In this document: piece after piece, positions 44,401 to 53,672 of the stretch | Position numbering within the stretch: position 1 is the stretch's first letter | How the letters are laid out: every line of letters starts with the position of its first letter | Assembly: GCF_019343195.1 (NCBI RefSeq) | Contig: NZ_RPHB01000004.1 | Location: forward strand, 248,001-312,000 | Reading direction: 5' to 3' | DNA from: Arthrospiribacter ruber | GTDB taxonomy: Bacteria; Bacteroidota; Bacteroidia; Cytophagales; Cyclobacteriaceae | Length of the DNA stretch: 64,000 nt | The notes under the pieces: generated by a model | Databases searched by the model: none | What the model was told of the DNA's origin: nothing | What the model saw: only the letters and a program-made list of their open reading frames with translations | Translations under genes and position numbers: made by a program

Positions 44401-45023
44401 AAGACAGATTGGAAAAAATAGGTCCCATCAACCCTATGGCTATGGAAGCTTATGATGAGATCAAGGAAAGACATACCTTTATCTTAGCTCAAAAAGAAGA
44501 TCTGGAGAAAGCCAAAAACTCCTTAGTGGAGACCATCAAAGAAATTGATCAGGTGGCAAAGGAAACCTTTTTGGATGCCTTCGGCAAAATCAAGGAAAAT
44601 TTCATCAAGGTCTTCCGGTCTCTGTTTACCGAAGAAGATCAATGTGATTTAACACTTTTGGATCCGGATAATCCTCTGGAAAGTGCCATAGAAATCATGG
44701 CCAAGCCAAAAGGAAAGAGGCCTTTGACTATCAATCAACTGTCAGGAGGAGAAAAAACCTTGACCGCTACTTCCCTACTCTTTGCTATCTACCTGCTAAA
44801 GCCAGCACCTTTCTGTATTTTCGACGAAGTGGATGCACCCTTGGATGATGCCAATATTGATAAGTTCAACAACATCATCCAGACCTTTTCCAAAGAATCC
44901 CAGTTTATCATTGTGACCCACAATAAACGTACAATGGCCAGCACGGACATCATTTACGGGATTACTATGATTGAGGCAGGTGTATCCAGGGTGGTGCCTG
45001 TTGATCTAAGGGAGTTAGCATAA
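41484..45023 (+). CDS. smc: Chromosome segregation protein SMC
   Basis: 1179 residues, full length. The N-terminal ATPase half has Walker A GPNGCGKS (31-38). Two long coiled coils (about 165-500 and 670-1010) flank the hinge (about 505-660; FPEAIKFLKKNSSWGKDTPL and GGSVGLFEGKRIGRAKNL). The C-terminal half has the ABC signature LSGGEKT (from 1086) and Walker B FCIFDEVDAP (about 1111-1120). SMC dimers with ScpAB load near origins and compact and separate chromosomes. The gene stands alone; scpA and scpB are not adjacent. Confidence 0.97.
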   Translation: MLLSKLEIKGFKSFGDRMVIHFDKGITGVVGPNGCGKSNVVDAIRWVLGEQKTRMLRSDKMENVIFNGTKNRKPTNLAEVSLTFENTKNLLPTEFTHVTITRRYYRSGESEYLLNGIACRLKDITNLFMDTGINSNSYAIIELKMIDELLNDKNNSRRDLFEEAAGISKFKTRKKETLRKLEDTDADLERVEDVLYEIEKNLKSLEKQARQTAKYFEIKKEYKEASINLAKKSVSRQSESLISIHKKIELENDKKLEINTKIAEKEALLENAKADLIQKEKLLSSRQRTLNEHVNKIRQFESDKKIKNERLRFLEDRAQKLREQIEIDRKSNDRAGFSIRSLEQEVESAKKQLAEKEFIVEELRRDYESKKFQLNDLQEKQKNANRSYAEKKDKVYQLSKDQEIKQIQLSTLKQELEKTASDDNSQEASLADFEEKIVILKDELDIHTEKLNSLKSKEEDQSQKIEETNRIIEMIREEVTQLSRKLDAKQNEFNLTKSLVENLEGFPEAIKFLKKNSSWGKDTPLLSDILTTEDKFRVTIENYLEGYMNYYVVETEEQAISAVNLLSDAAKGKANFFVLEHFKKFQPTQTKLFPNAIPATEIIEYDEKYGKLISFILDNTYIVKGEYKDFPEDSSAIFITESGKFTKRKFSISGGSVGLFEGKRIGRAKNLEKLEKEIKDLNKKVSGTRSNLDTKITDLLKLKEVSYKKEIEQLQQEINEVNQQYVSIRTKKEQLAELLDSNANKKEDILEKIENLQSSLEEIGPSLEEERSAFEAVEQEQEQLNSILEEESEELSKRSQAFNQENILYHQQVNRVNSLTQEIEFKKSAFESSKERIEKSQNELSVTDQEVRSLIDNNEIKDDELIELYSEKEGIEKGVNEAEKDYYALRGEIDTADKQIRELQKSKESLDTLIQEMQQTMNEVKLKLASLKERLSVEFEIDLDHLMEENPEVDAEYLELNEEDIRSIVQKAKDRLEKIGPINPMAMEAYDEIKERHTFILAQKEDLEKAKNSLVETIKEIDQVAKETFLDAFGKIKENFIKVFRSLFTEEDQCDLTLLDPDNPLESAIEIMAKPKGKRPLTINQLSGGEKTLTATSLLFAIYLLKPAPFCIFDEVDAPLDDANIDKFNNIIQTFSKESQFIIVTHNKRTMASTDIIYGITMIEAGVSRVVPVDLRELA

Positions 45024-45186
45024 ACATGTTCACTTTGTTAAAAACACCTTAAAAGGACATTCTTACCATTTAAGTTAAGTGTTAAACACAAAATTCCGTT
45101 TGAAATTTACATAAAATATATGTACCTGATTTTTGCATAATTTTTGGACAATTTTATATATCATAAACCAAAAAATAACAAAAATT

Positions 45187-45750
45187 ATGGGAGTACCTAT
45201 TATTTCTAATGTTGTAAATGGCATTAAAGGTGGCGTTAAAGCTACTTTAAAAGGCACTGCGGACACTGGAAGTGTTTTGGCAAACTCAGTTAAAGATATT
45301 GCTGTCACTACTCTGCGAGGAACTGGCGAGCTTGTAGTAAAAGGACTACAGGTACCTGCTTCGATCGTAGCAGGAGCATTTCAGGGTGTAGCAGATGTTG
45401 GTGTTTCGGTTGTAAAATCAGTGCGAGGCATCGTTAATGGCACCATTCAAGGGGCTATGGATTCAGGTGTGAGTCAGAAAGATGCTGTCCAAGGAAGTGT
45501 TAGAAAAGCAATTGAATCTGCCAAAGACTTGGGTGAAGACGTTGCAGAGGTCGCTGTTGAAGCGGTGAAAGGAGCTGTCAATGGCGTCAAGCAAGTTGGA
45601 GGAGATTCAGTAGCTGCTGCCAAAGATGCCATTATTGCTGCGCTTGAAGCGGCTAAAGAGATTGGTGGAGAAACAGTGGAAACCGTTAAAACAGCATTAA
45701 ATTCCAGTGTTGATGGCGCCAAAGATGTCTTGAATGAAATAAAAAAGTAA
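45187..45750 (+). CDS. Ala/Val/Lys-rich amphipathic helical repeat protein, unknown
   Basis: 187 residues from the ATG at 45187; the upstream 18 codons run into a non-coding leader. The protein is built almost entirely of Ala, Val, Gly, Lys and Asp/Glu, with no Cys and no Trp. It has recurring helix repeats (NGIKGGVKATLKGTADTGSV, AVEAVKGAVNGVKQVGGDSV, AIIAALEAAKEIGGETVETV). This resembles LEA, phasin or apolipoprotein-like lipid- or granule-surface proteins. There is no signal peptide. An intrinsic terminator starts inside its last codons, so it is monocistronic. Function is not assigned. Confidence 0.7.
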   Translation: MGVPIISNVVNGIKGGVKATLKGTADTGSVLANSVKDIAVTTLRGTGELVVKGLQVPASIVAGAFQGVADVGVSVVKSVRGIVNGTIQGAMDSGVSQKDAVQGSVRKAIESAKDLGEDVAEVAVEAVKGAVNGVKQVGGDSVAAAKDAIIAALEAAKEIGGETVETVKTALNSSVDGAKDVLNEIKK

Positions 45751-45795
45751 ACCTGAATTTACTTTTTTTTCACAAAAGGGGGCAAAAACGCCCCC
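45742..45795 (+). terminator. Intrinsic terminator and second hairpin after the helical repeat gene
   Basis: AAAAAGTAAA, loop CCTGAA, TTTACTTTTT overlaps the stop codon and runs into T8. A second stem GGGGGC/GCCCCC follows at 45778-45795. Confidence 0.85.
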
Positions 45796-45841
45796 ATTTG
45801 TGTATATGGATATATTTAAATCAAATTATAATTTACTCTTT

Positions 45842-45859
45842 ATTTCACCGAAATATTTT
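45842..45859 (+). promoter_or_regulatory. 18-nt element ATTTCACCGAAATATTTT, copy 1
   Basis: An 18-nt sequence containing the dyad ATTTC-ACC-GAAAT, 88 nt upstream of the TlpA-type gene start. An identical 18-nt copy lies at 57488-57505 upstream of the universal stress protein gene. The shared dyad suggests a common regulator or promoter element, which is inference. Confidence 0.4.
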
Positions 45860-45946
45860 TTGTTAAAAACGAATAAAAACTAGGCTTTTAAAATTTGATT
45901 GACTAACTTTTACGCTGATAATTTTCTTCAATTAAACTCAATAGGT

Positions 45947-47359
45947 ATGAAACCACAGTTCTATTATTGTTTGGCCTTTGTCCTTTTGCTTTTTGCCTGT
46001 AAGCAGGAAGAGGCCATTGACACCAAAATCATCATTGCAGGACAATTCGAAAACCCTGGAGAAGATACCAAAGTCATCTTGTATTTGGATGAAGAAATGG
46101 CCAATGAAACTGTAGATCAGGATGGGAAATTCAGGCTTGATTTAGATTCCGATGAAAGCAATACTTACATGTTTATCGCCGGGAGAAATAGGATTCAATT
46201 GTTCTTAAGCCCTGGTGATAGTATTTATATTTCCGGCGATTTGGACAAATTTAAAGAAAGCATCAGCTTGGACGGTGACCGAAAAGCCGAAAATGATTAC
46301 CTCAGGGCAAAAACGGATTGGGAAATGGAAAGTGGAATTGACAACACCATGGAATTTATGAAACTGACCAGAGAGGAATATTTCGAAAAGAAAGATGCGT
46401 ATTTTTCAAAGCAGAAAGCAAATTATGAAAGTATAAAAACATCAGTAGACTTTCATCCTGAATTTGTAAGTTTGGAAGAGGCATATTTTGAATACAAACC
46501 GCTTGCTTATGATTTGGAATATCCAATGTATCATGCCTATCTCAATAAAATCAGCCAAGATTCAGTGGATTTCCCAAAGGAGGAAAGCAAGGAAGCATTA
46601 AAAAAACTGGACTTGAAAAGAACCGATTTGCTCAATTCCGAACCCTACACTTCGCTTATTTTACGTTTGATTCAGGAGGAAACATCGGCTATAATGAAAG
46701 CAGATACTGCTACCTTCCAAGGTCAGGAAGGCTATACCAAAGCTCGTCTATTGGCCATGGACAAGGTTGTGGAAGAACAAAAAGTTAAGGATAAAATATT
46801 TTTCATTGGGCTAAGCCAGGAAATGAGTTACAGAGGCCCTGTTCATTTGAAAGAATCCTATGAAAAATTCATGGCTGAAAACGAAAGCCCAAAACTAGCC
46901 TCAAAACTTCAGGAAATACATGACAAATGGGAACCTATCATGCCAGGTAAAGAGGTTCCTGATTTTTCATTTGTCAATATAGAAAACGAACCCGTACAAT
47001 TAAGTGACCTGAAAGGCACTCTTGTCTATGTTGATATATGGGCTACATGGTGTGGGCCGTGCATAGCCGAGCATCCTCATTGGGACAAAATGAAGGAAGA
47101 ATACAAAGACAAGCCTGTTTCTTTTCTGACCATCTCCATTGATGACAACAAAGAGCCTTGGGAAAAGATGGTAAAAGCCAAAAATATGCAGGGTTTGCAG
47201 TGGTTTACTGAAAATGCCTGGAAATCGGATATTGCCCAGCATTTCCATGTCAATGGCATACCTCGCTTCCTGCTTCTTGATAAGGAAGGTAAAATAATCG
47301 ACCCTTCAGCGGACAGACCATCTGGAGCAATTAGAGAAACTTTGGATAAATACCTATAA
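45947..47359 (+). CDS. TlpA/ResA-type thioredoxin lipoprotein
   Basis: 470 residues from the ATG at 45947, chosen for the lipoprotein signal (MKPQFYYCLAFVLLLFACKQ). The N-terminal quarter is a DUF4369-like beta domain (DEEMANETVDQDGKFRLDLD, then LFLSPGDSIYISGDL). A helical middle follows, and a thioredoxin domain lies at about 335-470 with VYVDIWATWCGPCIAEHPHW (redox WCGPC). NGIPRFLLLDKEGKII carries the cis-Pro. Such proteins reduce or isomerise envelope disulphides, and the target is unknown. A strong bidirectional terminator follows. An 18-nt motif upstream is shared with the universal stress protein promoter. Confidence 0.9.
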   Translation: MKPQFYYCLAFVLLLFACKQEEAIDTKIIIAGQFENPGEDTKVILYLDEEMANETVDQDGKFRLDLDSDESNTYMFIAGRNRIQLFLSPGDSIYISGDLDKFKESISLDGDRKAENDYLRAKTDWEMESGIDNTMEFMKLTREEYFEKKDAYFSKQKANYESIKTSVDFHPEFVSLEEAYFEYKPLAYDLEYPMYHAYLNKISQDSVDFPKEESKEALKKLDLKRTDLLNSEPYTSLILRLIQEETSAIMKADTATFQGQEGYTKARLLAMDKVVEEQKVKDKIFFIGLSQEMSYRGPVHLKESYEKFMAENESPKLASKLQEIHDKWEPIMPGKEVPDFSFVNIENEPVQLSDLKGTLVYVDIWATWCGPCIAEHPHWDKMKEEYKDKPVSFLTISIDDNKEPWEKMVKAKNMQGLQWFTENAWKSDIAQHFHVNGIPRFLLLDKEGKIIDPSADRPSGAIRETLDKYL

Positions 47360-47361
47360 AT

Positions 47362-47385
47362 AAAAGCGGGGATTCCCCGCTTTTT
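47362..47385. terminator. Bidirectional terminator between TlpA and ABC transporter genes
   Basis: AAAAGCGGGG, loop ATT, CCCCGCTTTT, perfect 10-bp stem with A/T-runs on both sides, between convergent stops. Confidence 0.9.
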
Positions 47386-49137
47386 CTAAATCCTCGCCTG
47401 ATAGGTATAAAGTTGGAAGTATCTCCCCTCCTTTGCAATAAGTTCATCATGCTTTCCTTTCTCAGCAATTTGGCCATTTTCTATGACCAGAATCTGATCA
47501 GCTTGCCTGATCGTACTCAATCTGTGAGCGATCACAAAAGTGGTTCTCCCTCTCATCAATTCCTTTAGGGATGCCTGAATAAGTGACTCACTTTCTGTAT
47601 CTAGATTTGAAGTAGCCTCATCCAGTACAAGAATTTTCGGATCAGCCAAAATTGCCCTGGCAATGGCTATCCTTTGCCTCTGGCCTCCGGAAAGCTTGAC
47701 ACCTCGTTCCCCGATAAGCGTGTCCAATCCATCTTCAAACCTATCCGTGAACTCCTGTACATGAGCCGCCTTAACAGCTTGCATCAGTAATTCGTCCGAT
47801 GAATCCGGTCTGGGAAAAAGGATGTTTTCCCTAATGCTTCCTTCAAATAAAAAGTCATCCTGAAGTACCACACCCAGTTGGGAGCGGTAAGAATCCAGAG
47901 TTATTTTTTGCAGGTCATGTCCATCCACTGTAATCAAACCCGATTCGGGATTTAAGAATGAAGCTGCCAAACCTGCTATGGTTGTTTTTCCTGAACCTGA
48001 AGTTCCGACCAAAGCAGTGACAGAACCCGCAGGCGCATGAAAACTCACTTGCTTGATCACATCTTTGCCTTCCTCATAGGAGAATGACACATCCTGAAAG
48101 GTAATGTCCCCCACTATATTGGGCAAGGAAACCGTACGTTGTCCACCAGCATTTTCAAGCGGGTAATTCATGATTTCCTCTGTTCTGTCAAGCCCTGCAA
48201 ATGCCTCCGTAAACTGACTGCCAATATTACTCATCTGCACTATTGGAGCGATCATAAAACCAAGGTAAAGGGTAAAAGCCAAAAAATCCCCAAAAGTCAT
48301 TTGACCATCCATGATCATGTAACCGCCAATGCCCATAATGCCGGCAGATGCCAATCCCAGCAAAAATGTAGCTGAAGAAGTGACAAAGCTGGTAGCCGTG
48401 AGGCTGGCTTTGACATTTTGAAAAAGTTTATCTACTCCTTTTTCGAAAGTGGCGATTTCCTGTTGTTCGGCATTGAAGCCTTTGATTACCCGGATGCCAC
48501 CCAAGGTCTCTGTAAGTCTTCCTGTTACTTCTGCATTGATTTTTCCCCTTTCCCTAAAAATGGGTCTGATTTTCCCAAATGCCTTCAGAGATATCAACCC
48601 AAAAACTACCACTGGAACCAATACATAAAGCGTCATCAAAGGACTGATATAAATAAGCAAACCAAGAGAAATAACAGCAGTAAGCACTCCTCCTACCATT
48701 TGGGCAAAACCAGTCCCCACCAGATTCCGAACACCTTCCACATCGGTCATGATTCTCGACACCAACTCACCTGTCTTAGTATTGTCAAAAAACCGGATGG
48801 GAAGCTGAATGATATGCTGCTGCACCTGCGACCTTAGCTTGGCGATCAAATGCTGCGCTTCCACGCTCAATATCTGGGTAAGGGCATAAGAAGTGACTGC
48901 CTGAACAGTGATCGCTGCCACCACTCCCAACACCAGCCATTTCAACAGCTGCAAGTCATTGGAAGGGATGACATCATCTATCAGTATTTTACTCGCTCCG
49001 GGCAATACCAACCCTGAGAGCCGGGATAAAACAATCAAAAATAAGCCTAAAAACAAGTGTATTCTTCTGGGCCAGATTATGGTTTTGAAAACATGGGCCA
49101 TGGTCACCCTATTTTCTTTATTTGCTTTCTTAGTCAT
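47386..49137 (-). CDS. ABC exporter half-transporter (MsbA-like)
   Basis: 583 residues. The N-terminal membrane domain has about six helices, with the family's NTKTGELVSRIMTDVEGVR loop. The nucleotide-binding domain has Walker A VGTSGSGKTT, the Q-loop LGVVLQDDFLF, the signature LSGGQRQR, Walker B ILVLDEATSNLD and the H-loop AHRLSTI. Homodimers of this type export lipids, peptides or drugs; cargo cannot be told. MsbA-like membrane helices suggest lipid or drug export. No paired half-transporter gene is adjacent. Confidence 0.93.
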   Translation of the reverse strand: MTKKANKENRVTMAHVFKTIIWPRRIHLFLGLFLIVLSRLSGLVLPGASKILIDDVIPSNDLQLLKWLVLGVVAAITVQAVTSYALTQILSVEAQHLIAKLRSQVQQHIIQLPIRFFDNTKTGELVSRIMTDVEGVRNLVGTGFAQMVGGVLTAVISLGLLIYISPLMTLYVLVPVVVFGLISLKAFGKIRPIFRERGKINAEVTGRLTETLGGIRVIKGFNAEQQEIATFEKGVDKLFQNVKASLTATSFVTSSATFLLGLASAGIMGIGGYMIMDGQMTFGDFLAFTLYLGFMIAPIVQMSNIGSQFTEAFAGLDRTEEIMNYPLENAGGQRTVSLPNIVGDITFQDVSFSYEEGKDVIKQVSFHAPAGSVTALVGTSGSGKTTIAGLAASFLNPESGLITVDGHDLQKITLDSYRSQLGVVLQDDFLFEGSIRENILFPRPDSSDELLMQAVKAAHVQEFTDRFEDGLDTLIGERGVKLSGGQRQRIAIARAILADPKILVLDEATSNLDTESESLIQASLKELMRGRTTFVIAHRLSTIRQADQILVIENGQIAEKGKHDELIAKEGRYFQLYTYQARI

Positions 49138-49243
49138 ATTTCTTTTAAAGATCGTTTCAAAACACCTCTCCTCCTAAAATAAGTTCTGTTTTGCGATAGC
49201 TATTTTTAGGATTATCTTAAGCGCTCTTTAACAATTCCATTCA

Positions 49244-50524
49244 ATGAACTCATATAAAGCATCTTTCCTTACAGTATTTTCAATCTTGCTTGGTAGTCTA
49301 TTCATTTTCTCTTGTTCTAAAACAACTGAAAAAGAGACCACTGGACTCAGTCTTTATGTAGGAGTTTCCAAAGCCCAAATCAATCCTGAAATGGGAAGTT
49401 ATATTGCCGGAGATGCGCAAAATAGAGTCTTCACAGGAATTTTGGACAGCCTTTATGCGAAAGCCGTAGTGATGTTTGATGGGGAATCTTCATTGGCACT
49501 CGTAACTGTAGATTGCATAGGCCTGATGTATCCAGATCTGATCAAAGTTAGGAGTGAACTTTCCAAAATGGACTTTCCTATTCCATTTACCCCTGAAAGC
49601 CTCGTAATCAGTTCTACCCATACCCACTCAGGCCCAGATGTGGTAGGGCTTTGGGGGAAAGATTATAGCCAATCCGGTGTAAGTCCTCAATATCAGGAGT
49701 TTTTGATCAAAACAATCTCAGATCAAATCTATCTGGCTGCACAGCAACTGACTCCGGTTCAAGCCTCGTATGCCGAAACCAATCATCATTTACCTTGGGT
49801 AGAAAATATTGCAGATAAAGAGATTGACCACACTGTAACTTCTATTCAGTTCAAAGATCATGAAGACAGAAATATTGTCACCTTGACCAACTTTGCCTGT
49901 CATCCTACTTATTTGGATGCAGTAGTCTCTGAAGTTTCAGCAGATTACCCAGCTGGTTTTTATAAAAAAATGGAAGAAACCCTGCATGGTGAACATCTCT
50001 TTCTTCAAGGTGCCATAGGAGGATGGATTCAACCCAATAACAAGGACGGACAACATAGCACCGCATTGGCGAGTGGAGAAAGTCTGGCAGAAACAGTAAT
50101 CAAAGCTTTTTCTGAAAAATCCAGATCTCTGAAAGGTTCAAAAATTCAATTCAGGAAAAATTATGTGGATTTTGAGGTAGAAAATGAGACTTGGAAATTG
50201 TTGGCTGCTTCAGGCCTTATAGACAGAGAGGTTGACAAAACAGTAAATTCCGAGATTGCCTGGTTCTCTATTGGTGAAGCGCACTTTGCCACGCATCCAG
50301 GTGAGACGGCGCCTTTCTATAGCTTGGAAACCAAAAAGCTAATGCCTGACGGCCCAAAGTTTGTCTTAGGACTGTCCCAAGACGCTTTAGGGTACATCAA
50401 TAAACCCGAAATGTTTGAGAATCCAGACCTTCCCCACGCAGACTATCTAACCAGAATGTCCCTTGGAAAAAATACAGCTCCCAAGATGATGGAAAACCTC
50501 AGAATTCTCTCCAATTCTCAATAA
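49244..50524 (+). CDS. Neutral/alkaline ceramidase-like lipoprotein
   Basis: 426 residues with a lipoprotein signal (SILLGSLFIFSC). The mature part starts with the ceramidase family N-terminus (YVGVSKAQINPEMGSYIAG). VISSTHTHSGPDVVGLWG follows, the zinc-binding HTH with the serine neighbourhood of neutral ceramidases. LTNFACHPTYLDA and SADYPAGFYKKME are further family motifs. Shorter than full ceramidases (about 650-700 residues), because the C-terminal domain is missing, as is normal for bacterial single-domain members. It may cleave amides of sphingolipid-like or other lipid substrates at the cell surface; this is inferred. Confidence 0.8.
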   Translation: MNSYKASFLTVFSILLGSLFIFSCSKTTEKETTGLSLYVGVSKAQINPEMGSYIAGDAQNRVFTGILDSLYAKAVVMFDGESSLALVTVDCIGLMYPDLIKVRSELSKMDFPIPFTPESLVISSTHTHSGPDVVGLWGKDYSQSGVSPQYQEFLIKTISDQIYLAAQQLTPVQASYAETNHHLPWVENIADKEIDHTVTSIQFKDHEDRNIVTLTNFACHPTYLDAVVSEVSADYPAGFYKKMEETLHGEHLFLQGAIGGWIQPNNKDGQHSTALASGESLAETVIKAFSEKSRSLKGSKIQFRKNYVDFEVENETWKLLAASGLIDREVDKTVNSEIAWFSIGEAHFATHPGETAPFYSLETKKLMPDGPKFVLGLSQDALGYINKPEMFENPDLPHADYLTRMSLGKNTAPKMMENLRILSNSQ

Positions 50525-50601
50525 TGATGAATTTCAAGAGAGGATTTGCCTGCCTTTAATTCTATATTGGTAAATTTCAGGCAAATTCGAAGAAAACATC
50601 A

Positions 50602-51132
50602 ATGAAGCATTTAGAAGAGCTTTCAAAGATCAGCGAGGAGGTAATAGATACTTTTGGTAATTTGTCCGGAGAAGTCTTAAATCAAAGACCTTCTCCAGAA
50701 AAGTGGTCAATTGCTGAGAATCTATCCCATCTGATTCAGGTCAATGAAAGCTATTTTCCCCTATTCAAAAAAGTAAAAGAAGGTACTTTCCAAGCTCCTT
50801 TTATTGCCCGCTTTGGATTTTTCTCCAAGCTATTCGGTAATATGATCTACAATTCTGTATCTGATGGAGGAAAAAAGAAAGTGAAAACTTTTCCAGCTTG
50901 GAAACCAAAAGAAGGAAACAAACCTGAAATAATTCAGGAATTTTTGGGTCATCAAAAAGAGCTATCTGAAGAGATTGTTTCTATTCAGCCATTTTTGGAA
51001 AAACAGACCATTATCCATTCACCGGTGAATAAATTGATTGTGTATTCCTTAGATCAAGCATTGGACATTATTTTGGCCCACGAATGGCGACATTTAGATC
51101 AGGCTAAGGAAGCTTTGAAGCAATTGAAATGA
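50602..51132 (+). CDS. DinB/YfiT-family four-helix metal-binding protein
   Basis: 176 residues, a four-helix bundle. The DinB_2 signature is RPSPEKWSIAENLSHLIQVN, with a His in LSHL. The last helix has ILAHEWRHLDQAKEAL, giving two more His to complete a metal site. The family includes thiol-dependent transferases (bacillithiol-linked) and proteins of unknown function; Bacteroidota carry many copies. No operon partner is close enough to define a role. Family membership is clear, function open. Confidence 0.8.
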   Translation: MKHLEELSKISEEVIDTFGNLSGEVLNQRPSPEKWSIAENLSHLIQVNESYFPLFKKVKEGTFQAPFIARFGFFSKLFGNMIYNSVSDGGKKKVKTFPAWKPKEGNKPEIIQEFLGHQKELSEEIVSIQPFLEKQTIIHSPVNKLIVYSLDQALDIILAHEWRHLDQAKEALKQLK

Positions 51133-51236
51133 TTCCTTTCAAAAATATCTAAAACATAAAAACGCTTTTTTGAGACATTCCTTTAGGTAAATATTCATAA
51201 TTTGCGTGAATTCATAAACCGAGTAAAACCGACAAG

Positions 51237-53672
51237 ATGCATTTTGACTTAAAAAAAGATATACTGCCACATGTACTGGGCATTCTTGTTTTTTATCTGA
51301 TTGTACTGTTTTATTTTTCCCCGGCCGTATTCGATGGAAAAATCATTTTCCAGTACGATATCCTTCAATGGGAAGGTGCTGCTAAGGAAATCCTGGACCA
51401 CAGGGCAGAGACAGGTGAGGAAGCTTTATGGACCAATAGGCTTTTTGGTGGAATGCCGGCATACTTGGTGAGTTTTGAAGTCCCCGGCGACATCACCAAT
51501 TTTATCACAAAAATCCTTACCCCTGGACTTCCACATCCTATCAATTCCCTCTTTTTCGGAATGATAGCCATGTACATACTATTATTGTCCTTCAAAGTCC
51601 GACCAGCCTTTTCAGTAGCTGCGGCTATTGCCTTTGCTTTCAATACTTTTCACATCATAAGCTTGGATGCAGGACACAATGCCAAAATATGGGCCATTTG
51701 CCTTATCCCGTTGATTCTCGCTGGCATTCATTTGGCTTTTGATGGAAAAAAAATACTGGGATTGGCTTTGTTTGCTTTTGGGCTTCTTTTACAGTTGAAA
51801 TTCAATCACCTTCAGATCACATACTACACTGTCATCATTGTATTGATATACGGTTTGGGAAGAATGCTTCAAAGCATCAGAGAGAATGGATTGCCTGATT
51901 TTGGAAAAACCATGGCCATTCTTTTAATAGGATTATTGATAGCAGTTGGTGGAAATCTGAGCCGTTTCCTGACTGTATTGGAATATGGGAAATATTCTAC
52001 GCGGGGCACAACCAACCTCAGTAGCCAAGAAGCATCTCAGGATGGATTGGACAAGGATTATGCTTTTAATTGGTCTCAGGGAAAGCTGGAAACCTTGACA
52101 CTTCTGGTTCCTAACCTTTATGGACCAGGAAGTACCAAGCCTTTCCCCAAAGACCCGGAAACCGAAAGGGTTCTCCGATCCAACAATATTGATGTCGCCC
52201 AGGTAAAAGACAATATCGATTATGCCAGAAAATACTGGGGAGACCAACCTGGAACTGGTGGACCTATTTATGGAAGTGCCATCATGCTGTTTCTTTTTGT
52301 GCTGGGTATTCTTTATGCTCCCAAACCATACAAAGGTGTTTTTATTGCCATAGCTCTGACAGGGATAATCTTAGCTTGGGGCAAGAATCTGCAGGGCCTT
52401 AATTACTTTCTGTTTGATTACCTGCCTGGCTATAACAAGTTCCGTGCAGTTACTATGGCTTTGAGCATGTCGCTTTTTGCCATTCCTTTATTGGGCGCAT
52501 TGGGCCTGGAATATCTTTTTAGAGGTCAGGAGGAAAAACAAGCCATCAAATCCCTTGGGATAGCCTTTGGCCTGACAGGAGGATTGGCTTTGTTGTTTTG
52601 GTTATTTGCCGGCGCATTCAGTTTACGGGCACCATTTGATGACAATTTCCCTGAGTGGCTTGTGGAAGCATTGAAAGAGGACCGTAAAGCCATATTAAAG
52701 GCAAGTGCAATAAAGAGCTTTTTGTTGATTTTGGCAGCTGCGGCATTGATTTGGGCTGCTGTGACACAAAAAATCCAAACCTCCATTCTTGGTATCGGAC
52801 TTGCTATACTGGTTACATTTGACCTATGGTTTATCAACAAGCTGTTTTTGCAGGAAGATGATTTTCAAAACAATCCATCGGAGCAGTTTTTTGCCAAAAC
52901 TCCTGCTGATGAAAGTATACTTAGGGATCAGGATTATTTCAGGGTATTGAATATCAATAACCCTTTCAATGATGCCAGGACAAGTTATTATTTCAATTCA
53001 GTGGGTGGATACCATGGAGCAAAAATAAAACGCTATCAAGAGCTAATCGAAAATGCACTGAATCCTGAAATTCAGGATTTTATTGCAAAGGCACAAGAAG
53101 GTGATTTCAATTGGCTGGGCTTGAATATCCTGAATATGCTCAACACCAAATATATCATGGCAGGAAGAGCAGAAAATGCTGTCTTTGTAAATCCGGAAGC
53201 CAACGGACCTGCATGGTTTCCTCAGGAGATCATTCCTGTCCAATCTAATGACGAGGAAATGGAGACCCTCCGAAATACAGATACCAAAACAAAAGCCACT
53301 GTCAATGACAACGAATTCAGCAGGGTAAATTCAGGAAGCGGAATGGTCACCCTCTCCAATTACAGCCCTTCCAAACTCGAGTATGAGGTTCAGGCAGAAA
53401 AAGGCGGATTGCTTGTATTCTCAGAAATTTACTACCCTAAAGGTTGGGTAGCCACCGTTAATGATCAGGAAGTAGCTATCATCAGAGTCAATTACCTGCT
53501 TAGGGGAATTGAAGTCCCTGATGGAAATTCAACCGTGAAAATGAGCTTTGAGCCGGGTTCTTATTACAATACTAAGGCATTGGTGGTCATTTTCCAATAC
53601 CTATCAGTTTTGCTTCTTTTGGGGAGTATTGTGCTGACTCTGCGAAAATCAAAAGGTAATGGTGAAGCCTAA
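51237..53672 (+). CDS. YfhO-like large membrane protein (probable lipid-linked glycosyltransferase)
   Basis: 811 residues. About twelve helices occupy 1-540, with a long loop (YDILQWEGAAKEIL, then EEALWTNRLFGGMPAYLV) typical of bacterial YfhO proteins, and FNTFHIISLDAGHNAKIWAI in the membrane. A periplasmic beta-rich domain covers about 590-770 (FFAKTPADESILRDQDYFRV, then KGGLLVFSEIYYPKGW). One last helix ends the protein. YfhO-like proteins transfer sugars from lipid carriers to teichoic acids in Firmicutes; the Bacteroidota acceptor is unknown. It overlaps the next glycosyltransferase gene by 14 nt, starting a four-gene glycan unit. Confidence 0.8.
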   Translation: MHFDLKKDILPHVLGILVFYLIVLFYFSPAVFDGKIIFQYDILQWEGAAKEILDHRAETGEEALWTNRLFGGMPAYLVSFEVPGDITNFITKILTPGLPHPINSLFFGMIAMYILLLSFKVRPAFSVAAAIAFAFNTFHIISLDAGHNAKIWAICLIPLILAGIHLAFDGKKILGLALFAFGLLLQLKFNHLQITYYTVIIVLIYGLGRMLQSIRENGLPDFGKTMAILLIGLLIAVGGNLSRFLTVLEYGKYSTRGTTNLSSQEASQDGLDKDYAFNWSQGKLETLTLLVPNLYGPGSTKPFPKDPETERVLRSNNIDVAQVKDNIDYARKYWGDQPGTGGPIYGSAIMLFLFVLGILYAPKPYKGVFIAIALTGIILAWGKNLQGLNYFLFDYLPGYNKFRAVTMALSMSLFAIPLLGALGLEYLFRGQEEKQAIKSLGIAFGLTGGLALLFWLFAGAFSLRAPFDDNFPEWLVEALKEDRKAILKASAIKSFLLILAAAALIWAAVTQKIQTSILGIGLAILVTFDLWFINKLFLQEDDFQNNPSEQFFAKTPADESILRDQDYFRVLNINNPFNDARTSYYFNSVGGYHGAKIKRYQELIENALNPEIQDFIAKAQEGDFNWLGLNILNMLNTKYIMAGRAENAVFVNPEANGPAWFPQEIIPVQSNDEEMETLRNTDTKTKATVNDNEFSRVNSGSGMVTLSNYSPSKLEYEVQAEKGGLLVFSEIYYPKGWVATVNDQEVAIIRVNYLLRGIEVPDGNSTVKMSFEPGSYYNTKALVVIFQYLSVLLLLGSIVLTLRKSKGNGEA

